From Lysobacterales bacterium (GTDB taxonomy: Bacteria > Pseudomonadota > Gammaproteobacteria > Xanthomonadales > Rhodanobacteraceae): 49,555 nt of DNA. A model generated the notes under the pieces. The model saw nothing but the letters and a program-made list of their open reading frames with translations. It ran no database searches and was not told the origin of the DNA. Made by a program: the position numbers and the translations under genes. This document shows positions 1 through 7,394 of the stretch, piece by piece (the first letter of the stretch is position 1; every line of letters begins with the position of its first letter). Location: NCBI GenBank assembly GCA_002632325.1, contig NSJK01000024.1, positions 1 through 49,555 on the forward strand, in the 5' to 3' direction.

Positions 1-177
1 GGCGCGCATGGATCGTCACTCTTCGCTGGCTTGGTCGCCTTGAAGCGTGCACCATGCGCGCATCTCTATCCAGTCAAATCCTACGCAAACCCTTGTTCTT
101 GCTCGCGAGAACGTGGGGAAACCTCAGACTCCGTCCCCTTTGTTCAATTACTCCGTCCCCTTTGTTCTCTTTGTTTC
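1..177. other. Non-coding insertion-sequence debris at left edge
   Basis: I recognise no gene here. Positions 107-126 match, 19 of 20 and inverted, positions 49161-49180 just beyond the IS4-type transposase at the other end of the window. Positions 128-144 and 150-166 are two direct copies of ACTCCGTCCCCTTTGTT, the end of the 37-bp tail that follows each REP-transposase copy at 47.7-49.2 kb. The stretch is therefore assembled from pieces of the same mobile elements found at the right edge. Short open frames here have no recognisable product. Confidence 0.6.
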
Positions 178-209
178 CAAACCGGAAGATGTGGTGGGCG
201 GACGCTTAC
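178..209 (-). repeat. Solo IS66-type terminal repeat
   Basis: These 32 bases are identical to 48490-48521, which border the IS66 tnpA gene at the right of the window. Read on the minus strand the sequence starts GTAAGCGTCCGCCCACCAC, and GTAAGCG is the usual start of IS66-family terminal repeats (family knowledge). No IS66 gene is attached: on the inward side the identity stops and REP-like sequence begins. It is probably the stump of an element that was deleted or replaced. Confidence 0.65.
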
Positions 210-241
210 GAACGATCAGGACGAACGCGGTGATCAGCAAT

Positions 242-463
242 CTATACAAGCTCAACAGCGACAAGTCGCTCACCTCCGTGTAGCTTGATGAGCCCACACC
301 GGACAACCTGCCCCGGCAAGAACTCCCAGCGCTCATCCTCCGGGTCGTAGTCCTCCGTTGGCCTCAACTTGTAGAAGCCTTCTGATGTGCGGTCCGCCAA
401 CGTCGGGCGGAAGACATCAGTGCCCTCGTCCAGCAATCGAACGTAAACGATCGCCTCACTCAC
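242..463 (-). CDS. Putative immunity protein for RHS toxin
   Basis: A 73-residue acidic protein (MSEAIVYVRLLDEGTDVFRP start) whose ATG overlaps the TGA of the preceding RHS toxin tip by four bases (460-463), so the two are probably translationally coupled. A small acidic gene directly after an RHS C-terminal toxin is where immunity genes sit in contact-dependent toxin loci (family knowledge). I do not recognise its own family securely. It has no signal peptide or membrane segment, which suits cytoplasmic neutralisation of a nuclease. The immunity role is inferred from position. Confidence 0.6.
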   Translation of the reverse strand: MSEAIVYVRLLDEGTDVFRPTLADRTSEGFYKLRPTEDYDPEDERWEFLPGQVVRCGLIKLHGGERLVAVELV

Positions 464-1146
464 GGCGGCAGGTCCCAGTCGGAATAATCGAAATTTTCGC
501 CGCCAACATGAATGACTTCGTTGGTCCTGTTGTCGATGACAACCGATTGCCCTGTCTCAGGGTGAACGTGCCGCGTGGCCGGATTGCCAAGGTTGACAGC
601 ATTTCGTGCCGGTATGCCCTTAGTACTCAGCGCTTCTCCGATCTGCCTTTCGTTCCACCCGCGCTTGGCCATTTGGTTGGCCCACTTCGTCGCAGACTTT
701 CCGCTGCCGAGTGTCCACTTTGCGCCCCCAAGCCCGAAGAACCTACCAATCCTCCCGGCCATCCTTCCAAATAGCCCTCCACCATACAGCATCGCGCCTT
801 CCTTGGCAGCGTAAATGCCAGCCTCCTCAAGTGCCTCCCCCTGTTTCCGCAAGATTCCCTGATTTAATTGCTGATATTCCTTACATTCGTCGGCGTCGCA
901 GCCGCTGGAGCTAGGTTTTGTATTGGATTCATTCTGGAGCGGAAATTTACCCTTCTTCTCCAAATCTCGAAGCATGTCCTGACATCGACCGCCGATCCCA
1001 TCACAAACCATCCGACCATCCGGATCGGTAAACCTGTACGGATTGTTATTGGCATACCAATACCGATTGAAACTCTCCGGACTCGCCGGCACCGGATCAA
1101 CGGACAGGAACCTTCCCGCGATCGGATCATAGTAGCGCTGCTGCAT
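460..1146 (-). CDS. RHS core tip with RNase-like C-terminal toxin (5' truncated)
   Basis: The 228-residue frame opens with the end of an RHS core (MQQRYYDPIAGRFLSVDP, then NRYWYANNNPYRFTDPDGR), the point where RHS shells give way to variable toxins. The same frame is open upstream to 1224 and encodes more core (GYTGHVTDARTGLSY), but the rest of the shell is missing and the lysR stop codon sits at 1225-1227 in the same frame. The toxin part (about residues 145-228: KWANQMAKRGW, then TRHVHPETGQSVVIDN and VIHVGGENF) resembles colicin E5-like/BECR-fold RNase toxins as I know them; that assignment is inference. As an orphan tip it lacks a delivery shell and an obvious promoter, and may be silent or expressed from read-through of lysR. 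Confidence 0.75.
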   Translation of the reverse strand: MQQRYYDPIAGRFLSVDPVPASPESFNRYWYANNNPYRFTDPDGRMVCDGIGGRCQDMLRDLEKKGKFPLQNESNTKPSSSGCDADECKEYQQLNQGILRKQGEALEEAGIYAAKEGAMLYGGGLFGRMAGRIGRFFGLGGAKWTLGSGKSATKWANQMAKRGWNERQIGEALSTKGIPARNAVNLGNPATRHVHPETGQSVVIDNRTNEVIHVGGENFDYSDWDLPP

Positions 1147-1224
1147 GTAGGACAGACCCGTGCGCGCGTCGGTGACGTGGCCGGTGTAGCCCGGGCCTTG
1201 TTCGTAGCTGCCGTCGGCCCGCGC

Positions 1225-2262
1225 TTAGCGCGGCGCCCGTGCCGCCGCCGCGACACCCTTGCGTGCCGGCCGGGGCGCGGCTGGGTCCAGCTGCGCGGTG
1301 GGTCGTGATGGCGTGGACTGACTTTGGAGGTGTTGCGCGTCGATCGCGCGCGGCAAGTGTTCGACGAGGAACTCGACCAGCGCACGCACGCTCGGCAATT
1401 GGCCACGCCGGCTCGGATAGACCAGATGCATGATGCCTTGCGGCATGCTCCAACCGGGCAAGGCCAGCTCCAGTTCGCCGCGCGCCAGTGAGGCGCTGCA
1501 GACCGAATCGGGCACGGTCGCCACGCCCACGCCGGCGAGCGCCGCCGCGAGCAGCACCGCGAACTCGCCGCAGACCATGCGCGGCCGCAACTCGATGCTG
1601 CTGCGGCTGCCGTGTTCGTCGAACAAGTCGACCTTCTGCAGGCCATCGCTCTCGAACATCGACAGTAGCGGCAGGGCCTGCAACTGCGCCGGCGTCTGCG
1701 GGCGGCCATGCATCGCCAGAAAGGTCGGGCTGGCGACCAGCAGGATGCGCGACTGACCGAACGGCCGCACGATCATCGAGGCATCGGCATCGACCTTCTC
1801 GCGCACGCGGATGGCCAGGTCATAGCCCTCGCCGATGAGGTCGACGCGGCGATTGCTCGCCAGCACCTGCACCTGCACCTGCGCATGTGCGGCGAGAAAA
1901 TCGGGCAGCACCTCGGCGAGCACGGTCTGTGCGAGGGATACCGGACAGCTCAGGCGCACCACACCGCGCGGCTCGGCGCGCAGTTCGTCGATCACTTCCT
2001 GCGCCGCCTGCGCCTCGTCGAGTGCGGCGCGACAGTGCGCATAGAAGCGCTTGCCGATCTCGGTGACCGCAAAACGCCGCGTGGTTCGCTGCAGGAGCCG
2101 CACACCCAGGCGCTCCTCGAGTTGGGATACGCGCTTGGACAGCCGCGACTTGGGCGTGCCCAGCGCGCGCCCCGCGGCCGAAAAGCCGCCGTGTTCGACC
2201 ACCGCCGCAAACAGGCGCAGATCGTTGAGATCCTGCAATGCCCCGCCATCGACACTGTTCAT
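1225..2262 (-). CDS. LysR-family transcriptional regulator
   Basis: A 345-residue protein with an N-terminal winged helix (LNDLRLFAAVVEHGGFSAAG, then LGTPKSRLSKRVSQLEERLG, about residues 10-60) and a LysR substrate-binding domain (about 90-300). I chose the ATG at 2262 over the one at 2331 because a GAGGG lies just before it and the HTH follows directly. It is divergent from hemN with 138 bp between the starts, so it could regulate itself or hemN; no palindromic LysR box was identified. The C-terminal tail is rich in Pro, Ala and Arg. The stop codon abuts the truncated RHS fragment. The inducer is unknown. Confidence 0.9.
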   Translation of the reverse strand: MNSVDGGALQDLNDLRLFAAVVEHGGFSAAGRALGTPKSRLSKRVSQLEERLGVRLLQRTTRRFAVTEIGKRFYAHCRAALDEAQAAQEVIDELRAEPRGVVRLSCPVSLAQTVLAEVLPDFLAAHAQVQVQVLASNRRVDLIGEGYDLAIRVREKVDADASMIVRPFGQSRILLVASPTFLAMHGRPQTPAQLQALPLLSMFESDGLQKVDLFDEHGSRSSIELRPRMVCGEFAVLLAAALAGVGVATVPDSVCSASLARGELELALPGWSMPQGIMHLVYPSRRGQLPSVRALVEFLVEHLPRAIDAQHLQSQSTPSRPTAQLDPAAPRPARKGVAAAARAPR

Positions 2263-2352
2263 GCAACCCTCGGCATCGGCCTCGCCCGGCATTGTCGCGG
2301 AATGCCGGGGCCGCTGGCCACGCCGGCGCACGATGGCTCACGCCATGCGGGT

Positions 2353-2366
2353 TTGACCGGGATCAA
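2353..2366 (+). promoter_or_regulatory. FNR/Anr box of class II hemN promoter
   Basis: TTGACCGGGATCAA differs from the FNR consensus TTGAT-N4-ATCAA by one base. Its centre (2359.5) is 41.5 bases before 2401, the first base of the hemN ATG, and a -10-like CAAGAT lies at 2389-2394. This is the geometry of a class II FNR-activated promoter with transcription starting at the start codon. The regulator would be the FNR protein encoded just after hemN. Confidence 0.8.
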
Positions 2367-2400
2367 GGCAACAGAACAGGCGCTCGACCAAGATCGCCGC

Positions 2401-3795
2401 ATGATTGCCCACCGTTCCAGCCCCGTATTCGACCGCGCCCTGGTCGCGCGTTACGACGTCAACGCACCGCGCTATACCTCGTATCCGACCGCGCCGCATT
2501 TCCGCAGCGAATTCGGCGAGGCACAACTGCGCGAGACGATCCGCGCCTCCAACGAAGACCCGATTCCGCGCGACATCTCGGCCTATCTGCACATCCCGTT
2601 CTGCCTTTCACCCTGCTTCTACTGCGGCTGCGCACGCATCATCACCAACGATCAGGGCAAGGCCGGCCCATATCTCGTGCGCCTGTACCGCGAAATCGAA
2701 GCGGTCGCCGCGCAGTTCGACCGCGACCGCTGTCTGGCCCAACTGCATTTCGGCGGCGGCACGCCCAATTTCCTCAGCGCCGATCAGTTGGTCGAGCTGA
2801 TCGAGACGATCGGCCGACATTTTTCCTTCAGCCGCAAGCCCGATCGCGAGTTCGGCGCCGAGCTCGATCCGCGCTTCTGCGACGGCGAATACGTGCAGCG
2901 CATCGCCGCGGCCGGCATCAACCGCATTTCGCTCGGCGTGCAGGATTTCGATCCTGAAGTGCAGCGTGCGGTCAACCGCATCCAGAGCGTGGAACAGACC
3001 CGCGCGGTGATCGATGGCGCGCGCCAGGCCGGCGTGCGCTCGGTCAATCTGGATCTCATCTACGGCCTGCCCAGGCAGTCGACCGCCTCGTTCGCGCGTA
3101 CGCTCGAGCAGGTCATCGAGCTGCGCCCCGACCGCATCGCCACCTACGGCTATGCGCACCTGCCCGAACGCTTCAAGGCGCAGCGCCAGATCGACAAGTT
3201 CGACCTGCCCGATGCCGGCACGCGACTGGGTCTGTTGCAACAGACGGTCGAGGCACTCACCGCGGCCGGCTACCTCTACATCGGCGTCGACCACTTCGCC
3301 CTGCCCGGCGACGATCTGTCGCTCGCGCTCGAAGCCGGTACCCTGCAGCGCAACTTCCAGGGCTACTCGACCCATGCCGCCTGCGACCTCGTCGGCTTCG
3401 GCATGAGCGCGATCAGCCACGTCGGCGCCAGCTTCAGCCAGAACGCCAAGGATCTCACCGGCTATTACGCCACGCTCGACAACAATCGCCTGCCGGTGGC
3501 GCGTGGCCTGCGCCTGAGCGACGACGACCTCATGCGTGCCGACCTCATCGGACGCCTGATGTGCGCCGGATCGCTCGATATCCGTGCCTTTGAGGAACGC
3601 TATCTAGTAGACTTCGCCTGTTACTTCAAGCGTTCACTCGATCACCTGCGGCCGCTGGAAGCCGATGGCTTGGTCACGTGCTCGCCGAAGCAGATCACGG
3701 TGACCGCGCGTGGCCAGTTCCTGCTGCGCAACATCGCGATGTGTTTCGACAGCTACGCCGACACGCCCGACATCCGCTACTCGCGCGCCGTGTGA
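2401..3795 (+). CDS. hemN: Oxygen-independent coproporphyrinogen III dehydrogenase
   Basis: A 464-residue radical-SAM enzyme that converts coproporphyrinogen III to protoporphyrinogen IX without oxygen, in cytoplasmic haem synthesis. The cluster motif is C68-x3-C72-x2-C75 followed by C77 (LHIPFCLSPCFYCGC), with PRYTSYPTAPHF before it, as in HemN. GGGTPNFL is the SAM-binding glycine motif and a HemN C-terminal domain follows (about 360-460). The ATG at 2401 matches the usual HemN N-terminus; there is no convincing Shine-Dalgarno, which agrees with the predicted start of transcription at the ATG. fnr follows after 27 bp, probably in the same transcript. Anaerobic haem synthesis is a classic FNR/Anr target. 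Confidence 0.97.
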   Translation: MIAHRSSPVFDRALVARYDVNAPRYTSYPTAPHFRSEFGEAQLRETIRASNEDPIPRDISAYLHIPFCLSPCFYCGCARIITNDQGKAGPYLVRLYREIEAVAAQFDRDRCLAQLHFGGGTPNFLSADQLVELIETIGRHFSFSRKPDREFGAELDPRFCDGEYVQRIAAAGINRISLGVQDFDPEVQRAVNRIQSVEQTRAVIDGARQAGVRSVNLDLIYGLPRQSTASFARTLEQVIELRPDRIATYGYAHLPERFKAQRQIDKFDLPDAGTRLGLLQQTVEALTAAGYLYIGVDHFALPGDDLSLALEAGTLQRNFQGYSTHAACDLVGFGMSAISHVGASFSQNAKDLTGYYATLDNNRLPVARGLRLSDDDLMRADLIGRLMCAGSLDIRAFEERYLVDFACYFKRSLDHLRPLEADGLVTCSPKQITVTARGQFLLRNIAMCFDSYADTPDIRYSRAV

Positions 3796-3822
3796 GGGTC
3801 GACCCGCGGAGATTGGTCGCGA

Positions 3823-4578
3823 ATGGGTCACACGGTGCATGGGCGGTTGTTGCCGCTCAACCCGATCGCCGATGATGGCGACGATTACAACTTCTGCTCC
3901 ACCTGCGCCTTCGGCTCGGTCTGCCTTGGCAGTGGCGTGGAGAAATTCGCGCTGCGCGATCTGCACTGTCTGGTCGAGCATGTCGGCAACTATCGATCTG
4001 GCCAGGCGATCTTCCGCACCGGCGAGCGCTTCAGTGCGCTCTATGCGGTGCGCTCGGGCATGGTCAAGACGCGGGTAGTGGACATCGAGGGCCGCGAGCT
4101 CGTGCTCGGTTTCTACCTCCCGGGCGAACTGGTCGGACTCAACGCGATCCACCCCGAAACCTATCCCTGCGACGCGGTCGCGCTCGACACGGTCGAAGTC
4201 TGCCGCTTTTCGTTCCCCGCGCTGGCGACGCTGGCCACGCGCATGCCCGGCATCCAGCAGGAACTGTTCCGTCGCCTGAGCAAGGACATCGGCAATGCCG
4301 CGCTGCTGGCCGGCGATTACTCCGCCGACGAGCGCCTTGCCGCCTTCCTCATCGACCTCGCGCGCCGCTACGCCGAGCGCGGTTTCCCGCCTGACGCCCT
4401 GCACCTGGCGATGTCGCGTGGCGACATCGCCAACTACCTGCGTCTGGCAGCCGAGACCGTGAGCCGCGTGCTGCGGCGGTTCCAGGATCGCGGCCTGATC
4501 GCCGTCGAAGGCCGCAACGTGACCATCGCCAAGCCCGACGAACTGTTCGCGCTCGCCAGGCCGATCCTGCAGCGCTGA
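3823..4578 (+). CDS. fnr: FNR/Anr-type oxygen-sensing regulator
   Basis: A 251-residue Crp/Fnr activator. C25, C28, C34 and C116 match the four 4Fe-4S ligands of FNR (C20, C23, C29, C122 in E. coli), so the protein should dimerise and bind DNA without oxygen. A cyclic-nucleotide-type beta roll spans about 45-150, a long dimer helix follows, and the HTH contains AAETVSRVLRRF, whose E-x2-S-R is the FNR recognition pattern. It lies 27 bp after hemN, downstream of an FNR box, so it may regulate its own transcription. Only six bases separate its stop from that of the convergent amidohydrolase gene. Confidence 0.95.
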   Translation: MGHTVHGRLLPLNPIADDGDDYNFCSTCAFGSVCLGSGVEKFALRDLHCLVEHVGNYRSGQAIFRTGERFSALYAVRSGMVKTRVVDIEGRELVLGFYLPGELVGLNAIHPETYPCDAVALDTVEVCRFSFPALATLATRMPGIQQELFRRLSKDIGNAALLAGDYSADERLAAFLIDLARRYAERGFPPDALHLAMSRGDIANYLRLAAETVSRVLRRFQDRGLIAVEGRNVTIAKPDELFALARPILQR

Positions 4579-4584
4579 GGCACC

Positions 4585-6249
4585 TCAGGGCTTGGCGTAG
4601 ACGCGCTTGCCGCCCACCCAGGTTTCGAGCACCACGGTCGACCAGATCCGCGCCGGCTTGTCCTTGAAGATGTCGCGGTCGATGAGGATGAAATCGGCCC
4701 ATTTGCCCGGTTCGAGCGTGCCGCGCGTGGTCTCGGCGTGGCTCGCATAGGCCGCATCGAGCGTGAACGCGCGCAGCGCCTCGGGCAAGCTCATGTCCTG
4801 TTGCGGGTACCAGCCGCCCGGCGGCTTGCCATCGTGATCCTGACGCGTGACCGCCGAATACAGGCCATAAAACGGATTGGGTGACTCGACCGGAAAATCC
4901 GAGCCGCCCGCGATGCGCGTGCCCTGCTTGAGGAACGTGCGCCAGGCATAGGCGCCGCGCATGCGCGCCTTGCCGATGCGATCCTGCGCCATGTTCATGT
5001 CCGAGGTTGCATGGGTCGGCTGCATCGAGGCGATCAGACCCAACTGCACGAAACGCGGAATGTCCTCTGGATCGACCACCTGCGCGTGCTCGATGCGATT
5101 GCGCAGTTCCTTGCCGCCTTCCTGCTTGAACACCGCGGCATAGGCATCGAGCACTTCGCGGTTGGCCGCATCGCCGATCGCATGCACGCCGACCTGGTAG
5201 CCCTTGCCGATCGCCTTGCCGATCTTCGCCTGCATCTGCTCGGGCGTGTTGAACAGCAGACCATGGTTGTGCGGATCATCGGAATACGGCGCGAGCATCG
5301 CCGCGCCGCGACTGCCGAGCGCGCCATCGGAATAGAGCTTGACCGCACGGACGTCGAGGAAGTCATTGCCGTAGCCCTTGATCGGCCCGTCCTTGGCGAG
5401 CAAGTCGAAATCCGCATCGGTGGCGCCGATCATCGCGTAGATGCGCGCGGTGAGCTTGCCCTCATCGGCGTAGTGTTTGTACAGCGCGACCGTAGCGGCG
5501 GTAACGCCGGCATCATCGACGCCCACCATGCCCACGCGCGCCATTTCGGCCAGCGCGGCATCGAGCATGCGCGATGATTCCTGCGCATCGGGCGCGGGCA
5601 CCTTCGCCGCCATCAGCTTCATGGCCGCGTCGACCAGCACACCTGTGGGCTGCCCCTGCGCATCGCGCTCGATACGACCACCCGAAGGATCGGGCGTGTC
5701 CTTGTCGATGCCCGCGAGCTTGAGTGCGGCGCTGTTGGCCCAACCGGCATGACCATCCACGCGACCGAGCCAGACCGGGCGATCCGACACCACGCTGTCC
5801 AGTTCCTTGGCGGTGGGGAAACGACCGAGTTTCCAGATTTCCTGATTCCAGCCGCGACCGAGCAGCCACGCCGACTCGGGATGTGCGTCTGCATGTTTCT
5901 TGATGATCGCCAGCGCCGCATCGAGCGACTTCGCGGGGGTGAGATCGATCTGCCGCAGCGCCTGTCCGAGCCCCATCACGTGACCATGCGCATCGATCAA
6001 GCCGGGCATCAAGGTACGGCCCTTGCCATCGAGCACTCGGGCATCGCCCGCACGCGACGCCAGCGCTGCGTGGCTGCCGGTCGCGACGACCTTGCCGTTC
6101 TCGACCAGCATCGCCTCGAAATGCTGCAACTTGCCCTTGCCATCGAGCGTGTAGCCGTTGACGTGATCGATGAACAGATCGGCCGCGAACGCAGACGATG
6201 CGCACAGCGCGGCGGCGAACATCAGCGACAAACCGGACAAACGCTTCAT
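4585..6249 (-). CDS. Exported amidohydrolase (YtcJ/Amidohydro_3 family)
   Basis: A 554-residue metal-dependent hydrolase with a signal peptide (MKRLSGLSLMFAAALCASSA, cleavage near FAA-D). The metal motif H88-x-H90 lies in PGLIDAHGHVMG. Further markers are VKLYSDGALGSRGA, HAIGDAANREVLDAY, NRIEHAQ and GGSDFPVESPNP, and a C-terminal GTLEPGKWADFILID returns to the small beta domain. I chose the ATG at 6249 over 6255 because GGGAG is spaced eight bases before it. Members act on amide or carbamate bonds; the substrate cannot be read from sequence. It is divergent from mazG. Confidence 0.9.
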   Translation of the reverse strand: MKRLSGLSLMFAAALCASSAFAADLFIDHVNGYTLDGKGKLQHFEAMLVENGKVVATGSHAALASRAGDARVLDGKGRTLMPGLIDAHGHVMGLGQALRQIDLTPAKSLDAALAIIKKHADAHPESAWLLGRGWNQEIWKLGRFPTAKELDSVVSDRPVWLGRVDGHAGWANSAALKLAGIDKDTPDPSGGRIERDAQGQPTGVLVDAAMKLMAAKVPAPDAQESSRMLDAALAEMARVGMVGVDDAGVTAATVALYKHYADEGKLTARIYAMIGATDADFDLLAKDGPIKGYGNDFLDVRAVKLYSDGALGSRGAAMLAPYSDDPHNHGLLFNTPEQMQAKIGKAIGKGYQVGVHAIGDAANREVLDAYAAVFKQEGGKELRNRIEHAQVVDPEDIPRFVQLGLIASMQPTHATSDMNMAQDRIGKARMRGAYAWRTFLKQGTRIAGGSDFPVESPNPFYGLYSAVTRQDHDGKPPGGWYPQQDMSLPEALRAFTLDAAYASHAETTRGTLEPGKWADFILIDRDIFKDKPARIWSTVVLETWVGGKRVYAKP

Positions 6250-6472
6250 GGCCATTTCTCCCGCGGAACAGATCGCGAGAATAGCATTCGCAAGCGAGGG
6301 GCCAGGTTCATCTCGGACAAACCCGGAACTCCCCGGAGACTGTCGCCCGCGGAGAAAGCCGGGGTCGCGCTCGACTCGCGCAAGAGCACCAAACGCGGCA
6401 GCTTGGCGCCAGCGCGATCTACAATGGCAGGCTTCCGTGCCCGGCCACGTTCGCTGCCAAGCTCCCCACGTC

Positions 6473-7291
6473 ATGACGTCTCCCCCACGCCCCTCCATCG
6501 ACGACCTGCTCGCGATCATGGCGCGCCTGCGCGACCGCGAGCACGGTTGCCCGTGGGACATCGAGCAGGATTTCGACACCATCGCGCCCTACACGATCGA
6601 GGAAGCCTACGAGGTTGTCGATGCGATCGACCGCAAGGACATGCACGACCTGCGCGACGAATTGGGCGACCTGTTGCTGCAGGTGGTGTTCCACGCGCGC
6701 ATGGCCGAGGAAGGTGGACACTTCGCGTTCGCCGACGTGGTTGCGGCGATCTGCGACAAGATGGTACGCCGGCACCCGCACGTGTTCGGCGATGCCTCGT
6801 TCGATTCGGTGGCCGCGCAAACCGCAGCTTGGGAAGCGATCAAGGCGGATGAACGCAGCGCCAAGGGCGCGGTCGACGCCAGCGCGCTGGCGGGAATCCC
6901 GCGTGGCCTGCCCGAATGGCAGCGCGCGCTGAAGTTGCAGAAGAAGGCCGCGCGGGTGGGTTTCGACTGGCCCGATGTCACGCCGGTCCTGGCCAAGCTC
7001 TCCGAGGAAATCGAGGAAGTACGCGCCGAGTTCGCCAAGGGCAGCGACCACGCGCGCCTCACCGACGAGATCGGCGACGTGCTGTTCGTCTGCGTCAATC
7101 TCGCGCGCCACGCGAAGATCGATTTCTCGCAGGCGCTGCGCCATGCCAACGCGAAGTTCGAACGGCGCTTTCGCGCGATGGAGACGCTCGCCGCGAACGC
7201 GGGCGAAACGCTCGCGGGCAAGTCGCTCACCGAGCAGGATGCCTTGTGGGACGAGGCCAAGATGCAGGAGCGACCGCAAGACCCGGCGTGA
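6473..7291 (+). CDS. mazG: Nucleoside triphosphate pyrophosphohydrolase
   Basis: A 272-residue house-cleaning all-alpha NTP pyrophosphatase that hydrolyses NTPs and dNTPs to NMP and PPi. It has two MazG repeats: the first with HGCPWD, TIEEAYEVVDAI and RDELGDLLLQVVFHAR (about 25-80), the second with LSEEIEEVRAEF and TDEIGDVLFVCVNLAR (about 180-225). These supply the E-x2-E/E-x2-D metal sites. A -10-like TACAAT lies at 6420-6425, 48 bases before the ATG. Length and motifs match the full two-domain E. coli type rather than single-domain forms. Confidence 0.95.
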   Translation: MTSPPRPSIDDLLAIMARLRDREHGCPWDIEQDFDTIAPYTIEEAYEVVDAIDRKDMHDLRDELGDLLLQVVFHARMAEEGGHFAFADVVAAICDKMVRRHPHVFGDASFDSVAAQTAAWEAIKADERSAKGAVDASALAGIPRGLPEWQRALKLQKKAARVGFDWPDVTPVLAKLSEEIEEVRAEFAKGSDHARLTDEIGDVLFVCVNLARHAKIDFSQALRHANAKFERRFRAMETLAANAGETLAGKSLTEQDALWDEAKMQERPQDPA

Positions 7292-7394
7292 TCCTCGGCG
7301 CCCGAGCCCGACCGCAGCAGCGCCCAAGGATGTGGCCCCTGATGCAAGCGTTTTCCGTGAATGGCAGTAACCGCCCTCAACCACGGAGACGTAC

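Noticed and set aside
460..1146. Canonical colicin E5 domain assigned with certainty
   Set aside because: The sequence resembles E5-like/BECR toxins of RHS and CdiA proteins, but I cannot align it to colicin E5 itself from memory, so it stays an inference.
2263..2352. Riboswitch or LysR operator upstream of hemN
   Set aside because: I see no T-N11-A dyad of convincing symmetry and no known riboswitch core; only the FNR box stands out.
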